Shown piece by piece: positions 8,105 through 17,149 of a stretch of DNA of 53,254 nt. The notes below the pieces were generated by a model, which saw only the letters and a program-made list of their open reading frames with translations, did not search any database and was not told where the DNA came from. A program made the position numbers and the translations under genes. The first letter of the stretch is position 1, and each line of letters begins with the position of its first letter. Source of the DNA: an uncultured Lachnospiraceae bacterium (GTDB lineage Bacteria > Bacillota > Clostridia > Lachnospirales > Lachnospiraceae); NCBI GenBank assembly GCA_900315055.1, contig OMXP01000013.1:1-53254 (forward strand). The letters are read 5' to 3'.

Positions 8105-8151
8105 TGTAAAAGGCTGTGTTCTGCTCCGGTGCCTGTTGTTTTTGTTTTTAC

Positions 8152-9123
8152 TTAGTCCGGCAGGATCAGCACGTCGGGCGTCATGGCGGCAAGGTTCTTA
8201 ATGCCGGTGTAGCCCATGAGCTGCTTCAGCTCCCCGTTCATCTGCGTGATCTTTTCCTCAACGGCAGGTGTGCCGCCGGAAAGCAGTGGCCGCAGGATTC
8301 CGCGGCCGACACTCACCGCATCGGCGCCGAGGGCAAGGGCCTTGAAGGCATCCCGTCCGTCATCGATGCTGCAGTCGACGAGGACCTTCATGGTGCGCGC
8401 CTTTCCGAGGGCGCGCAGGATTTCCGGAAGGACCACAAGGGGCGGGGCTGCAAAGGGCATTCTCCCGTGGTGGTGGGAGACGACAATCCCGGCGCAGCCG
8501 GCCTGCCTGCAAAGGAGCGCGTCCTCATACCCGAGGACTCCCTTTGCAAGGAAGGGGAGAGGGGCTGCGGCCTGCACGTAGGCTTTCAGGTCCTCCTCTG
8601 TCACAGGTCCCATCTGGAACCCGTCCACGACGTCATAGGAGCCGTCGGTTCCGAAGACGTGGTCGATGTCGATGCCGACGCCGAAGGCGCCGTGCTCCTT
8701 CGAATACCGGATCTGTTCGAGGATCCTGTCGTGGTCCGCAAAGGGCTTGATGATGCGGATGGTCGAGGCACCCGTTGCAAAGATGCCTTCCATCGTCTCA
8801 TCGCTCTCCATCCCGACGAAGTTTACAAGGTTCAGGTCGGCGGCAGCCCTTGCATACTCTCTCATCGGGCGCCGGTCCGGGTCGGTCTTCTTCAGCGCCT
8901 CATTGAGGTGCGAGAAGGCAGGCGTCATGATGGGCGAGGAAAAGGTCTTTCCGAAGAGGCGAAGCGTAAGGTCCGCTTCGGTTGCGCCGATGAGGCGCTC
9001 CCGGATCAGGATCGCGTCGAGGTAGCGTCTTGTTGCAAGGTTTGCGTCCGCCGCGTTCTGCACCGGCTCCGGAATCATGCCCTTGGGTCCCGGCCAGGGG
9101 CCGCGAAGTCCGTTATCAGCCAT
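8152..9123 (-). CDS. FMN-dependent alpha-hydroxyacid dehydrogenase/oxidase family protein
   Basis: A 323-residue TIM-barrel flavoprotein of the lactate oxidase / glycolate oxidase superfamily. Seen in order: SSPIMTPAFSHL (flavin-side N-terminal strand), FLAKGVLGYEDALLCRQAG with the conserved Lys, IVVSHHHGR where the family normally reads SNHGGR (active His and Arg kept), a strand MKVLVDCSIDDGRDAFKAL where the usual DSGxRxG is altered, and ALGADAVSVGRGIL for the FMN phosphate. The substitutions suggest a divergent substrate, so I do not name one. The start codon overlaps the end of the GH13 gene by 8 bases with AAGGAAAAG upstream, so it is the third gene of a minus-strand operon. Confidence 0.82.
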   Translation of the reverse strand: MADNGLRGPWPGPKGMIPEPVQNAADANLATRRYLDAILIRERLIGATEADLTLRLFGKTFSSPIMTPAFSHLNEALKKTDPDRRPMREYARAAADLNLVNFVGMESDETMEGIFATGASTIRIIKPFADHDRILEQIRYSKEHGAFGVGIDIDHVFGTDGSYDVVDGFQMGPVTEEDLKAYVQAAAPLPFLAKGVLGYEDALLCRQAGCAGIVVSHHHGRMPFAAPPLVVLPEILRALGKARTMKVLVDCSIDDGRDAFKALALGADAVSVGRGILRPLLSGGTPAVEEKITQMNGELKQLMGYTGIKNLAAMTPDVLILPD

Positions 9124-10444
9124 TTTCTTTTCCTTCCACCTTCAGAATGATCGGGGAGCCGTCCGTGGACAGATGTCCCTGGGCGACTTCGATCTTCGTG
9201 TGATCGATGAGGTTCTCGTAGATGCCGTCCGGGACGATCTTCCGGACAGACAGGACCGCAGGCACACCCTTTGTCTCAAACACACCGACCATGCGGCCGC
9301 CTGCCGGGTCAACGGGACTCTTTGGATTCTCCGTATGCGTTGCGATCAGCGTATCGCCCTCTGCCCTGACGTGGTAGGTGCTGTCGGCAAAGATCGGATC
9401 CTTCCTGATGACGGACAGGCGTGCCATGAGATCCGAGAGATCGATGGTTCCGTGGTTCCAGTCGATGGTGTCCTTATCAAAGAGGCCCGGCGTATGGGTC
9501 ACGCCCTTTTCCTGTCCGTTGTAGATCAGCGTGCAGCCCTTCTGGAAGGCGTTGAATGCGGTCCAGCTGACAAGGGCTTTCGGATCGCGGATCAGATACG
9601 AGGCCCGGAGCCTGTCGTGGTTTTCAAGGAACCGAAGCTTTACGTAGTTGGCAGGATAGATGATCTCCTGGCGGTTCAGCTCTCTTGCATAGTCTGAAAG
9701 AGTATTCTTCCCGGTGAGGACGCCGTCGAAGGTCGGATAGGCATCGTAGTCATAGCAAAGATCAAAGGCAGAATAGAGCTCACCGTCGGATGCCATGGGG
9801 ATGCCGCTCGAGCGCCCGAATGTCATGAATGCCGGCTCTGCGGACTCGGCAAGCCAGATGCAGCCGGGGCGGACGGAGGCGACCTCCTCCCGCGCCCGGT
9901 TCCAGAACCCGACGGGGACGAGGGGTGCGACATCGCAGCGGAAGCCGTCGACGTACTGCGCCCAGATCTTCAGGGTCTCGATCTGATAGGTCCAGAGCCC
10001 CGCATTGCTGTAGTCAAGGTCGATGACATCCCACCAGTCGCCGATCCGGTTGCCGAACGATCCGTCCGGCAGGTGGTAGAAGTACTCCGGGTGATCCGCG
10101 GAGAGCACGGAGTCGGGGCTTGTGTGGTTGTAGACGACATCGATGATGCACTTCATGCCCTGCGCGTGAATGGCATCGACAAGGTGCGCAAAGTCCTCAA
10201 TCGTTCCGTACTCCGGATTGATCGCGCGGTAGTCGCGGATCGCATAGGGAGAGCCGAGAGCCCCTTTACGGTTCTTTTCTCCTGTCGGGTGGATCGGCAT
10301 GAGCCAGATGATGTCCGTACCGAGGGCTCTTATGCGGGGAAGATCCTCCTCCAGTGCCCGGAACGTACCCGCATCGGAGTAGTTCCGGACAAATACCGAA
10401 TACATGGTGCTGTTTCGAAGGGACAGCAGTGTGTCCTTTGCCAT
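9116..10444 (-). CDS. GH13 alpha-amylase family glycosidase
   Basis: A 442-residue intracellular glycoside hydrolase of family 13 (no signal peptide). The four conserved regions are present: DVVYNH (His107), GFRCDVA with the nucleophile Asp171, WLAES with the acid/base Glu200, and FLENHDR with Asp277. The N-terminal barrel opens with MYSVFVRNYSDAGTFRALEEDL. It is short for an amylase, with only a small C-terminal beta domain, resembling enzymes acting on maltodextrins or sucrose/trehalose-type oligosaccharides; the specific substrate is not evident. Ribosome site AAAGGAGG. It lies 11 bases after the GH25 gene and overlaps the next gene by 8 bases. Confidence 0.9.
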   Translation of the reverse strand: MAKDTLLSLRNSTMYSVFVRNYSDAGTFRALEEDLPRIRALGTDIIWLMPIHPTGEKNRKGALGSPYAIRDYRAINPEYGTIEDFAHLVDAIHAQGMKCIIDVVYNHTSPDSVLSADHPEYFYHLPDGSFGNRIGDWWDVIDLDYSNAGLWTYQIETLKIWAQYVDGFRCDVAPLVPVGFWNRAREEVASVRPGCIWLAESAEPAFMTFGRSSGIPMASDGELYSAFDLCYDYDAYPTFDGVLTGKNTLSDYARELNRQEIIYPANYVKLRFLENHDRLRASYLIRDPKALVSWTAFNAFQKGCTLIYNGQEKGVTHTPGLFDKDTIDWNHGTIDLSDLMARLSVIRKDPIFADSTYHVRAEGDTLIATHTENPKSPVDPAGGRMVGVFETKGVPAVLSVRKIVPDGIYENLIDHTKIEVAQGHLSTDGSPIILKVEGKENG

Positions 10445-10455
10445 TTTTGCCTCCT

Positions 10456-11337
10456 TTACTGCTGCGTCGTCGGGATGAACATCAGATCGACGTCGACATT
10501 TCCCGTGATCCCCGGCACCTGACCGGTCTCGGAGATCTGCAGGTACTGGAAGTCATAGGGCGTCTGCGGGATGGAAGCATAGTCCGCATACCAGACGCTG
10601 TAGTTCTGGATGGTCGGCATGTCGAGGTGAAATCCCTCGAAGACCAGGTTGGAATAGATGCCGGGCTGATAGCCGGCAGCTGCCACGGTGCTGCAGAACG
10701 CGACGGTGTTTGCCGTGAACTGCTCTTTGGTGAGGTTATCGACGCGGCAGGCTCTTCCGCGAATGAACTCCGGATCATAGAAGAGCGGAAGATCGAGAGG
10801 AAAGCCCTGGATCAGGGAGAGCGCGGCGTTTGCCTCGGTGATCGCCTCCGCCTCGTTGGTTGCCTGCGAGAAGTAATAGGCACCGACGAGGAGCCCTGCC
10901 ATGCGGGCGTTCACGAGATTGATCTGGGCGTTCTTGTCAAGGCCGATGCTGCCGGTGCGGCTCCCGCTGTGGCCAAGGCGCACGATGACGAAGTCATAGC
11001 CGGCCGCCTTGACCTTAGCCCAGTCGATGTCTCCCTGGAACACGGAGACGTCGATGCCTTTGACGATCCTGTAGTTCGGGTCGTTCTCGTAGGTCGCAAG
11101 ATAGTCCTCGTGCTGCCAGCAATTTGCCCAGTCATAGGGGCAGGGGCGGGCCGTGGTGTCAAGAAGGGCGCAGTGATAGAGCCCCCAGGCGTCGTAGAAG
11201 TTGAAGACCTGCCCCTGATCAGGCGTTGCCTCCACCTCGGAACCATCCCAGGCGAAAGTGGACAGAACCGGGGATGCGGCAAGGCAAAGGGAAAGGACAA
11301 TAGAGGTCAGAGCAGTTTTCAGGTGTTTGAATTTCAT
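10456..11337 (-). CDS. Secreted GH25-like lysozyme/muramidase
   Basis: A 293-residue protein with a signal peptide (K-rich start, hydrophobic LTSIVLSLCLAASPVLS, cleavage near residue 26-29). From about residue 91 it has the GH25 fold: KGIDVSVFQGDIDWAKVKAAGYDFVIVRLG with catalytic-site Asp96, GAYYFSQATNEAEAITEA, and LPLFYDPEF where D188 and E190 match the D-x-E catalytic pair. The C-terminus GIYSNLVFEG...VWYADY...YDFQYLQIS...VDVDLMF is also typical. An extra ~60-residue segment with four Cys precedes the catalytic domain. It probably cleaves the glycan strand of peptidoglycan outside the cell. The start at 11337 is chosen for its AAAGGAGAA ribosome site and signal peptide. First gene of the minus operon; divergent from the L,D-transpeptidase. 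Confidence 0.9.
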   Translation of the reverse strand: MKFKHLKTALTSIVLSLCLAASPVLSTFAWDGSEVEATPDQGQVFNFYDAWGLYHCALLDTTARPCPYDWANCWQHEDYLATYENDPNYRIVKGIDVSVFQGDIDWAKVKAAGYDFVIVRLGHSGSRTGSIGLDKNAQINLVNARMAGLLVGAYYFSQATNEAEAITEANAALSLIQGFPLDLPLFYDPEFIRGRACRVDNLTKEQFTANTVAFCSTVAAAGYQPGIYSNLVFEGFHLDMPTIQNYSVWYADYASIPQTPYDFQYLQISETGQVPGITGNVDVDLMFIPTTQQ

Positions 11338-11371
11338 GTTGGTTCTCCTTTGATTTCGACGGACAACGTGC

Positions 11372-11484
11372 AGTATAGCATATCCGCGAGGGGGACACAT
11401 GCAAAGAACAGGGCCTTTCACGTTGATTTTTCGGACTTTCCTGTATACCATGGAACACAAATCTTACAGCAGGGGGAGAACTGT
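11372..11484. promoter_or_regulatory. Divergent promoter region, GH25 gene / L,D-transpeptidase
   Basis: For the minus-strand GH25 gene, a -10-like TATACT (complement of 11372-11377) is present without a clear -35. For the plus-strand gene, TTGATT (11423-11428) and TATACC (11444-11449) are 15 bases apart, shorter than ideal. AGGGGGAGAA upstream of 11485 is the ribosome site. Both genes act on the cell wall, so coordinated control is possible. Confidence 0.4.
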
Positions 11485-12930
11485 ATGGAAGAGAACAAGG
11501 GGAAAAGGAAGAAGGGGAAAAAGACTGCCCTTCTGATCGTCCTTTTCGCGGTGCTGGCCCTTCTTGTGATCGGCTATGCGGCCATCGCAGAGCACTTCGT
11601 CACAAGGTACCTTCCGGGAACCGTGATCAACGGCATCGATGTCTCGGAGAAAACGCCTGAGGAGGCGGAAAGGGAGCTGTCCTACTCGTTTCCGGAGGTT
11701 TCGATCACGGAAGAGGGGAAGGAACTGACGGGCTTTACGCTCGAAGACGTCGGCGGAAGCTTTTCCTATGCGGACGGCCTTCAGAAGGTGCTCGTGGACG
11801 AGAAGGCAAGGTACTGGCTCTCCTGGATCCTCTCGAAAAAGACGGTACGGGATTTTACCCTGGATCCTGTTATTTCCTATAACGAGAGTGAGATCCCATC
11901 CTTTGTGTCCGGCCTTTCCTTCCTGCAGAAGGATGCGATGGTTCCTCCCACCGATGCGTACATTGAGGAGACGGAAACCGGGTTTGACATCGTCCCGGAG
12001 ACCGTGGGGAGCACCTGCGACGCGGAGAAGGTCACAGACCTCGTAAGAGAAGGCCTGAAGAATAAGGAAGAGACGATCGCGATCGATGAGGCGAGGGTAA
12101 AGCCCGCTGTCTCTTCTTCCGATCTTTCGCTCACCGATCAGATGCAGAAGATCAACGCCTTCGATACGATTTCCATCGACATCGGCGGCGGGAAGACCCA
12201 CACGATGCAGAAAAAGACGGTCCTGAAGATGCTCACCTGGAATAAGGACGACAACTCCATCACCGTCAACAAGAAGAACCTGACAAAGTACGTCCAGGAC
12301 CTTGCAAAGAAATACGACACGATGAAGACCAAACGGGTCTTCACCACCCATGCGGGAGAGAAGATCCTCGTCGGCGGCTCCTACAAGGATACCCTCGGGT
12401 ATACCATGAACCACAGGAAGACCTACGAGAACCTGAAGGCATCCCTTATTACCGGGGATCCGGTGAGTGCGGTCTATGACAAAAGCGGGGGCTCGAGGGG
12501 TGAGGAGAATGATTTCGGCACGACCTACGTCGAGGTGAGCATCAGGGAGCAGCATCTCTGGTACTACGTGGACGGGAAGGTCGCTCTTGAGACGGACGTT
12601 GTGACGGGAAAGAGCGGCTCGTCTGCGACCTACACGCTGCCCGGTGTGTTCCAGGTGCTGTCCAAGCAGAGCCCTGCAACGCTTGTCGGGGCGGGCTACG
12701 TGTCCCATGTGAACTACTGGATGCCCGTCACCTGGACCGGCACGGGGCTGCACGATGCAACCTGGCGCTCGTCGTTCGGAAAGGACATCTATGTCAGCGG
12801 CGGATCTCACGGCTGTGTGAACATGCCGCTGGCGAAGGCAAAAGAGCTGTACGCAATGATAAAGACTCACACGCCGGTCATTATCTATGACGGCAGTGAG
12901 GAAAAGGCAGGGGAGAGCAGCGAGACATGA
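11485..12930 (+). CDS. L,D-transpeptidase (YkuD) with VanW-like N-terminal repeats
   Basis: A 481-residue membrane-anchored cell-wall enzyme. Residues 1-13 are basic, 14-36 form one membrane helix, and the rest is extracellular. Residues ~45-330 look like two peptidoglycan-binding-4/VanW-type domains. The YkuD catalytic domain spans ~345-470, with His423 and the active-site motif SHGCVNM (His442, Cys444). L,D-transpeptidases make 3-3 cross-links in peptidoglycan or attach proteins to it and resist most beta-lactams. The ATG at 11485 follows AGGGGGAGAA, and the membrane helix begins just after it. The last four bases overlap the next gene's ATG, so the exonuclease gene is translationally coupled, although its function is unrelated. 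Confidence 0.93.
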   Translation: MEENKGKRKKGKKTALLIVLFAVLALLVIGYAAIAEHFVTRYLPGTVINGIDVSEKTPEEAERELSYSFPEVSITEEGKELTGFTLEDVGGSFSYADGLQKVLVDEKARYWLSWILSKKTVRDFTLDPVISYNESEIPSFVSGLSFLQKDAMVPPTDAYIEETETGFDIVPETVGSTCDAEKVTDLVREGLKNKEETIAIDEARVKPAVSSSDLSLTDQMQKINAFDTISIDIGGGKTHTMQKKTVLKMLTWNKDDNSITVNKKNLTKYVQDLAKKYDTMKTKRVFTTHAGEKILVGGSYKDTLGYTMNHRKTYENLKASLITGDPVSAVYDKSGGSRGEENDFGTTYVEVSIREQHLWYYVDGKVALETDVVTGKSGSSATYTLPGVFQVLSKQSPATLVGAGYVSHVNYWMPVTWTGTGLHDATWRSSFGKDIYVSGGSHGCVNMPLAKAKELYAMIKTHTPVIIYDGSEEKAGESSET

Positions 12931-13595
12931 AGAAATACGGCCACTACGCAGTGGTAGATCTTGAGATGTGCATGGTGCCGGACCACAACAGTCCGGGCCA
13001 TCAGGGACTGGAGACGATCCAGATCGGCGCGGCCATGCTGGACCGGGACTACAAGATGGTGTCGACGTTCGATACGTTTGTCTGCCCGGAATACGGGCAG
13101 GTGAATGCCTTCATCGAACAGCTGACCGGGATCCATGAGAGCGACCTCGAGGGTGCCCCGAAGATGGAGCAGGCCCTTACCTCCTTCATGGACTGGGTCC
13201 ACACGTACGACACCGACGGAAATGTCGGGGCCTTAAGCTGGAGCATGAGCGATGCCTCGCAGCTTCGGAAGGAGACTGCGGGCAAGAACATCGAGATCCC
13301 GGGGCTTTCCTGCCTTCTCGACAACTGGGTCGATGCGCAGAAGCTCTTCTCGAAGCGCATGAACACAAAGCACAGCTACAAGCTCTCGGAGGCGCTCTTT
13401 GCGGCCGGTATCGTGCCGGAGGGGCAGGAGCACAACGGCATGTCCGATGCCGTGAACACCGCAGCCCTGCTCTCGAAGCTCCTCTCCGGAACCCTTGTCC
13501 TGAACCCCATCTATGAGAGCATGACCCGCGAGGAGACGACGCCTCTCACCTTCAGCCTGGGAGAGGCCTTCAAGGGACTGAAGTTCGACTCGTAA
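12927..13595 (+). CDS. DEDDh 3'-5' exonuclease family protein
   Basis: A 222-residue exonuclease of the RNase T / DnaQ superfamily. Motif ExoI is VVDLEMC (Asp11, Glu13), ExoII lies around GALSWSMSDASQL, and ExoIII is HNGMSDAVNTAALL, with the His and Asp of the DEDDh type. It resembles the KapD-like stand-alone exonucleases rather than a polymerase subunit. The substrate (RNA or DNA) cannot be told. Start overlaps the transpeptidase stop (ATGA). The stop codon is immediately adjacent to the stop of the convergent gene at 13596, leaving no intergenic space. Confidence 0.85.
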   Translation: MKKYGHYAVVDLEMCMVPDHNSPGHQGLETIQIGAAMLDRDYKMVSTFDTFVCPEYGQVNAFIEQLTGIHESDLEGAPKMEQALTSFMDWVHTYDTDGNVGALSWSMSDASQLRKETAGKNIEIPGLSCLLDNWVDAQKLFSKRMNTKHSYKLSEALFAAGIVPEGQEHNGMSDAVNTAALLSKLLSGTLVLNPIYESMTREETTPLTFSLGEAFKGLKFDS

Positions 13596-14606
13596 TCACT
13601 CTTTTCTCTCCCGCGCCCGCTTCTTCAGCTCATCGATGAGATCCTGATAGGTCTCATGATGCATGCCGGGGAAGGCCCGAAGAAGTCTTCCGGAGCCGAA
13701 GATGCGCTGACTCTTCAGATGCTCTGCATAGGCGTTCAGGCGCTCCTCGTACTGGGCTCTTGCCGCCTGGACTTTGAGCTCTCTGGTCTCGATGGAGTCT
13801 GCCACATCCTGCCGCAGAAGATCCTTTGTCTCGTCGATTCTTGCCTTTCTCTGTGCACTTCGAAGATCCGCGTCCTCCCGTGCCTGCTGGACGTTATTCT
13901 GCAGCTCGGACTTTGCAAGGGCTGCCTGCACCTGTCCTTCTTCAATGCGCTGTGCGGCGTTCATGGAGTTCGTTGCGATGACCTTTGTCAGGGTATCGCT
14001 CGGCGCCCGCATGCGGGAGCGGATATCATCGAGCTGCTTCAGCTCCTTGTTCATGCCGGATACGGTAAGGACCGTCACGATAAGATCAATGAGATAGATC
14101 AGATACAGAATGCCCATCACCGGCCAGCCGATCGACTCCGGTATGGACTGCGTCGTCCCTTTGGAGAGTGCCGGGTGGACGACCTTTACGATGAGCACGA
14201 TGCCGATGCCCCAGAGAATCGAGAACTCGGGACAGATGTAGCCGTGGAGGTTAAAGGGCTTGTCGGAATAGTCCCACCACCTGGCGTGGAACAGGACATC
14301 GAGAAGCCACCCGGCGACAAGCTCGACCGCCGTGGCAAGGAGCATGCCAAAGACAAAGAGCAGGAAACTGTTCATCTGCGTGACGTCTCTGCCGCTTCCT
14401 CCTGCAGCCTCTAAGATCGCATTGCCGGCCGCAAGGACCGCGAGCATGCCGAAGCCGTAGACCGGGCAGACGGGGCCGTTCAGGAACCCGCGGTTTACGA
14501 TCTTTCCCACGGCGACCGCGTGGTAGATGACCTCAATCACCCAGCCAAGGAAGCTGTAGATGAGAAAGTACATGCAGATCTGATAGTACGTCATTCCGGC
14601 GATCAT
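13596..14606 (-). CDS. CmpB-type integral membrane protein (putative ABC transporter permease)
   Basis: A 336-residue protein. Residues 1 to ~200 carry about five membrane helices with the family opening (MTYYQICMYFLIYSFLGWVIEVIYH, then GFLNGPVCPVYGFGML), matching the group annotated as putative ABC transporter permease CmpB. Residues ~205-336 are a charged, probably coiled-coil cytosolic tail (QRIEEGQVQAALAKSELQNNVQQAREDADLRSAQR, many Glu/Arg/Gln). No ATPase partner is nearby, so a transport role is unproven. The start has GGAGG 7-8 bases upstream. Last gene of the minus-strand group, 32 bases after the aldo/keto reductase. Confidence 0.75.
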   Translation of the reverse strand: MIAGMTYYQICMYFLIYSFLGWVIEVIYHAVAVGKIVNRGFLNGPVCPVYGFGMLAVLAAGNAILEAAGGSGRDVTQMNSFLLFVFGMLLATAVELVAGWLLDVLFHARWWDYSDKPFNLHGYICPEFSILWGIGIVLIVKVVHPALSKGTTQSIPESIGWPVMGILYLIYLIDLIVTVLTVSGMNKELKQLDDIRSRMRAPSDTLTKVIATNSMNAAQRIEEGQVQAALAKSELQNNVQQAREDADLRSAQRKARIDETKDLLRQDVADSIETRELKVQAARAQYEERLNAYAEHLKSQRIFGSGRLLRAFPGMHHETYQDLIDELKKRARERKE

Positions 14607-14638
14607 TAAGTTTCCTCCAGGGCTTTTTCAGCAGCCTT

Positions 14639-15769
14639 TTATGCTTTCTTCTGTCCGAAGAGCTCTGCCGCATCCGACAGATGTCTGCGGATTTCGATGT
14701 GCTGGGGACATGCCATTTCGCATCTGCCGCATTTGATGCAGTTTGCGGCCTGTTTCTTTCCGTGGCCTGTCACCAGCCAGTTTTCCTGATGCAGGGCGGA
14801 AGGCATGCTGCGGTAGAGCGTGTAGACGTTCATAGCTGTGAAGGTGCCGGAGATGCCGATGCTTTCCGGGCAGACCTTCGCGCAGTAGTTGCAGGTCGTG
14901 CAGGGAATGAGCGGAATCTTTGCAAGGGCTGTCCGTGCACGCTCGAGAGTTTCTTCCTCGTCCTCTGTAAGCCCCGAAAAGTCCTTCATACAGGAGAGGT
15001 TGTCCTCCATCTGCGTGAGAGAGCTCATGCCGGAGAGCACCACAAGGACACCGGGGAGCGATGCCGCAAAGCGGACCGCCCAGGAGGCTTCTGACATCGA
15101 GGGCTCCGCGCTCTTTAAGATCTCCCGCACGGATTCCGGGGGATTGGCGAGAAGACCGCCCTTTACGGGTTCCATGACGATGACAGGCTTGTCGTACTTT
15201 CTTGCCATCTCATAGACACCCTTCGAGTTTACCGCCGGGTTCTCCCAGTCGGCATAGTTGATCTGGAGCTGGACGAACTCGATCTCCGGGTGGGCTTTCA
15301 GGATTTCCTCCAGTTCTTCGGGCGTCGAGTGGAAGGAGATGCCGATATGGCGGATCTTCCCCTCGGCCTTCTTCTCCTTTACAAAGTCCCACAGATCAAA
15401 GTCGTCAAAGAAATGCGTTCGGTTTTCGCCGAGGTTGTGGAGCAGGTAGTTGTCAAAGTACCCGGCACCGGTGCGCTGAAGGGAGGCATCGAACTGTGCG
15501 ATGGCATCCTCTCTTGTCCTGCACCTGATCCAGGCCGCGTTCTTCGTCGCAAGCTGGAACGAGTCCCTGGGATAGCGTTCCACAAGGGCCTGCCGTATGG
15601 CATCCTCGGACCCTTCGTAGGCCCAGGCGGTGTCAAAGTAGGTAAAGCCCGCCGCCAGAAAGCGGTCCACCATCTCCTTCACCTGATCGATGTCGATGGC
15701 ATCGCCTTTCCTGGGCAGGCGCATGAGACCAAAGCCGAGCTTTTTGATGTCGGTATCGAAAAATGCCAT
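14639..15769 (-). CDS. Aldo/keto reductase with C-terminal 4Fe-4S domain
   Basis: A 376-residue oxidoreductase. The N-terminal TIM barrel has the AKR catalytic residues Asp46, Tyr51 (DTAWAYEGSE), Lys76 (ATKN) and His111 (LLHNL). The last ~90 residues form a ferredoxin-like domain with two cysteine sets, CTTCNYCAKVCP and CIKCGRCEMACP, each able to hold a 4Fe-4S cluster. This architecture is common in anaerobic Firmicutes and probably takes electrons from the cluster chain; the carbonyl substrate is not known. Ribosome site GAGAAGGAA. It lies 42 bases after the RlmI-like gene in a minus-strand operon. Confidence 0.92.
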   Translation of the reverse strand: MAFFDTDIKKLGFGLMRLPRKGDAIDIDQVKEMVDRFLAAGFTYFDTAWAYEGSEDAIRQALVERYPRDSFQLATKNAAWIRCRTREDAIAQFDASLQRTGAGYFDNYLLHNLGENRTHFFDDFDLWDFVKEKKAEGKIRHIGISFHSTPEELEEILKAHPEIEFVQLQINYADWENPAVNSKGVYEMARKYDKPVIVMEPVKGGLLANPPESVREILKSAEPSMSEASWAVRFAASLPGVLVVLSGMSSLTQMEDNLSCMKDFSGLTEDEEETLERARTALAKIPLIPCTTCNYCAKVCPESIGISGTFTAMNVYTLYRSMPSALHQENWLVTGHGKKQAANCIKCGRCEMACPQHIEIRRHLSDAAELFGQKKA

Positions 15770-15811
15770 TTCCTTCTCTCCCGTAACGAGATCTGTCTGT
15801 TCGCTGCGATC

Positions 15812-17068
<1,257 letters not shown>

Positions 17069-17149
17069 GAAAAACTCCTTTGTATGCTGCAATGCTTCCC
17101 CGATTTTATACCATAAACACCCCTGCAGGGGACAGAAAAAGCCTCTGGA

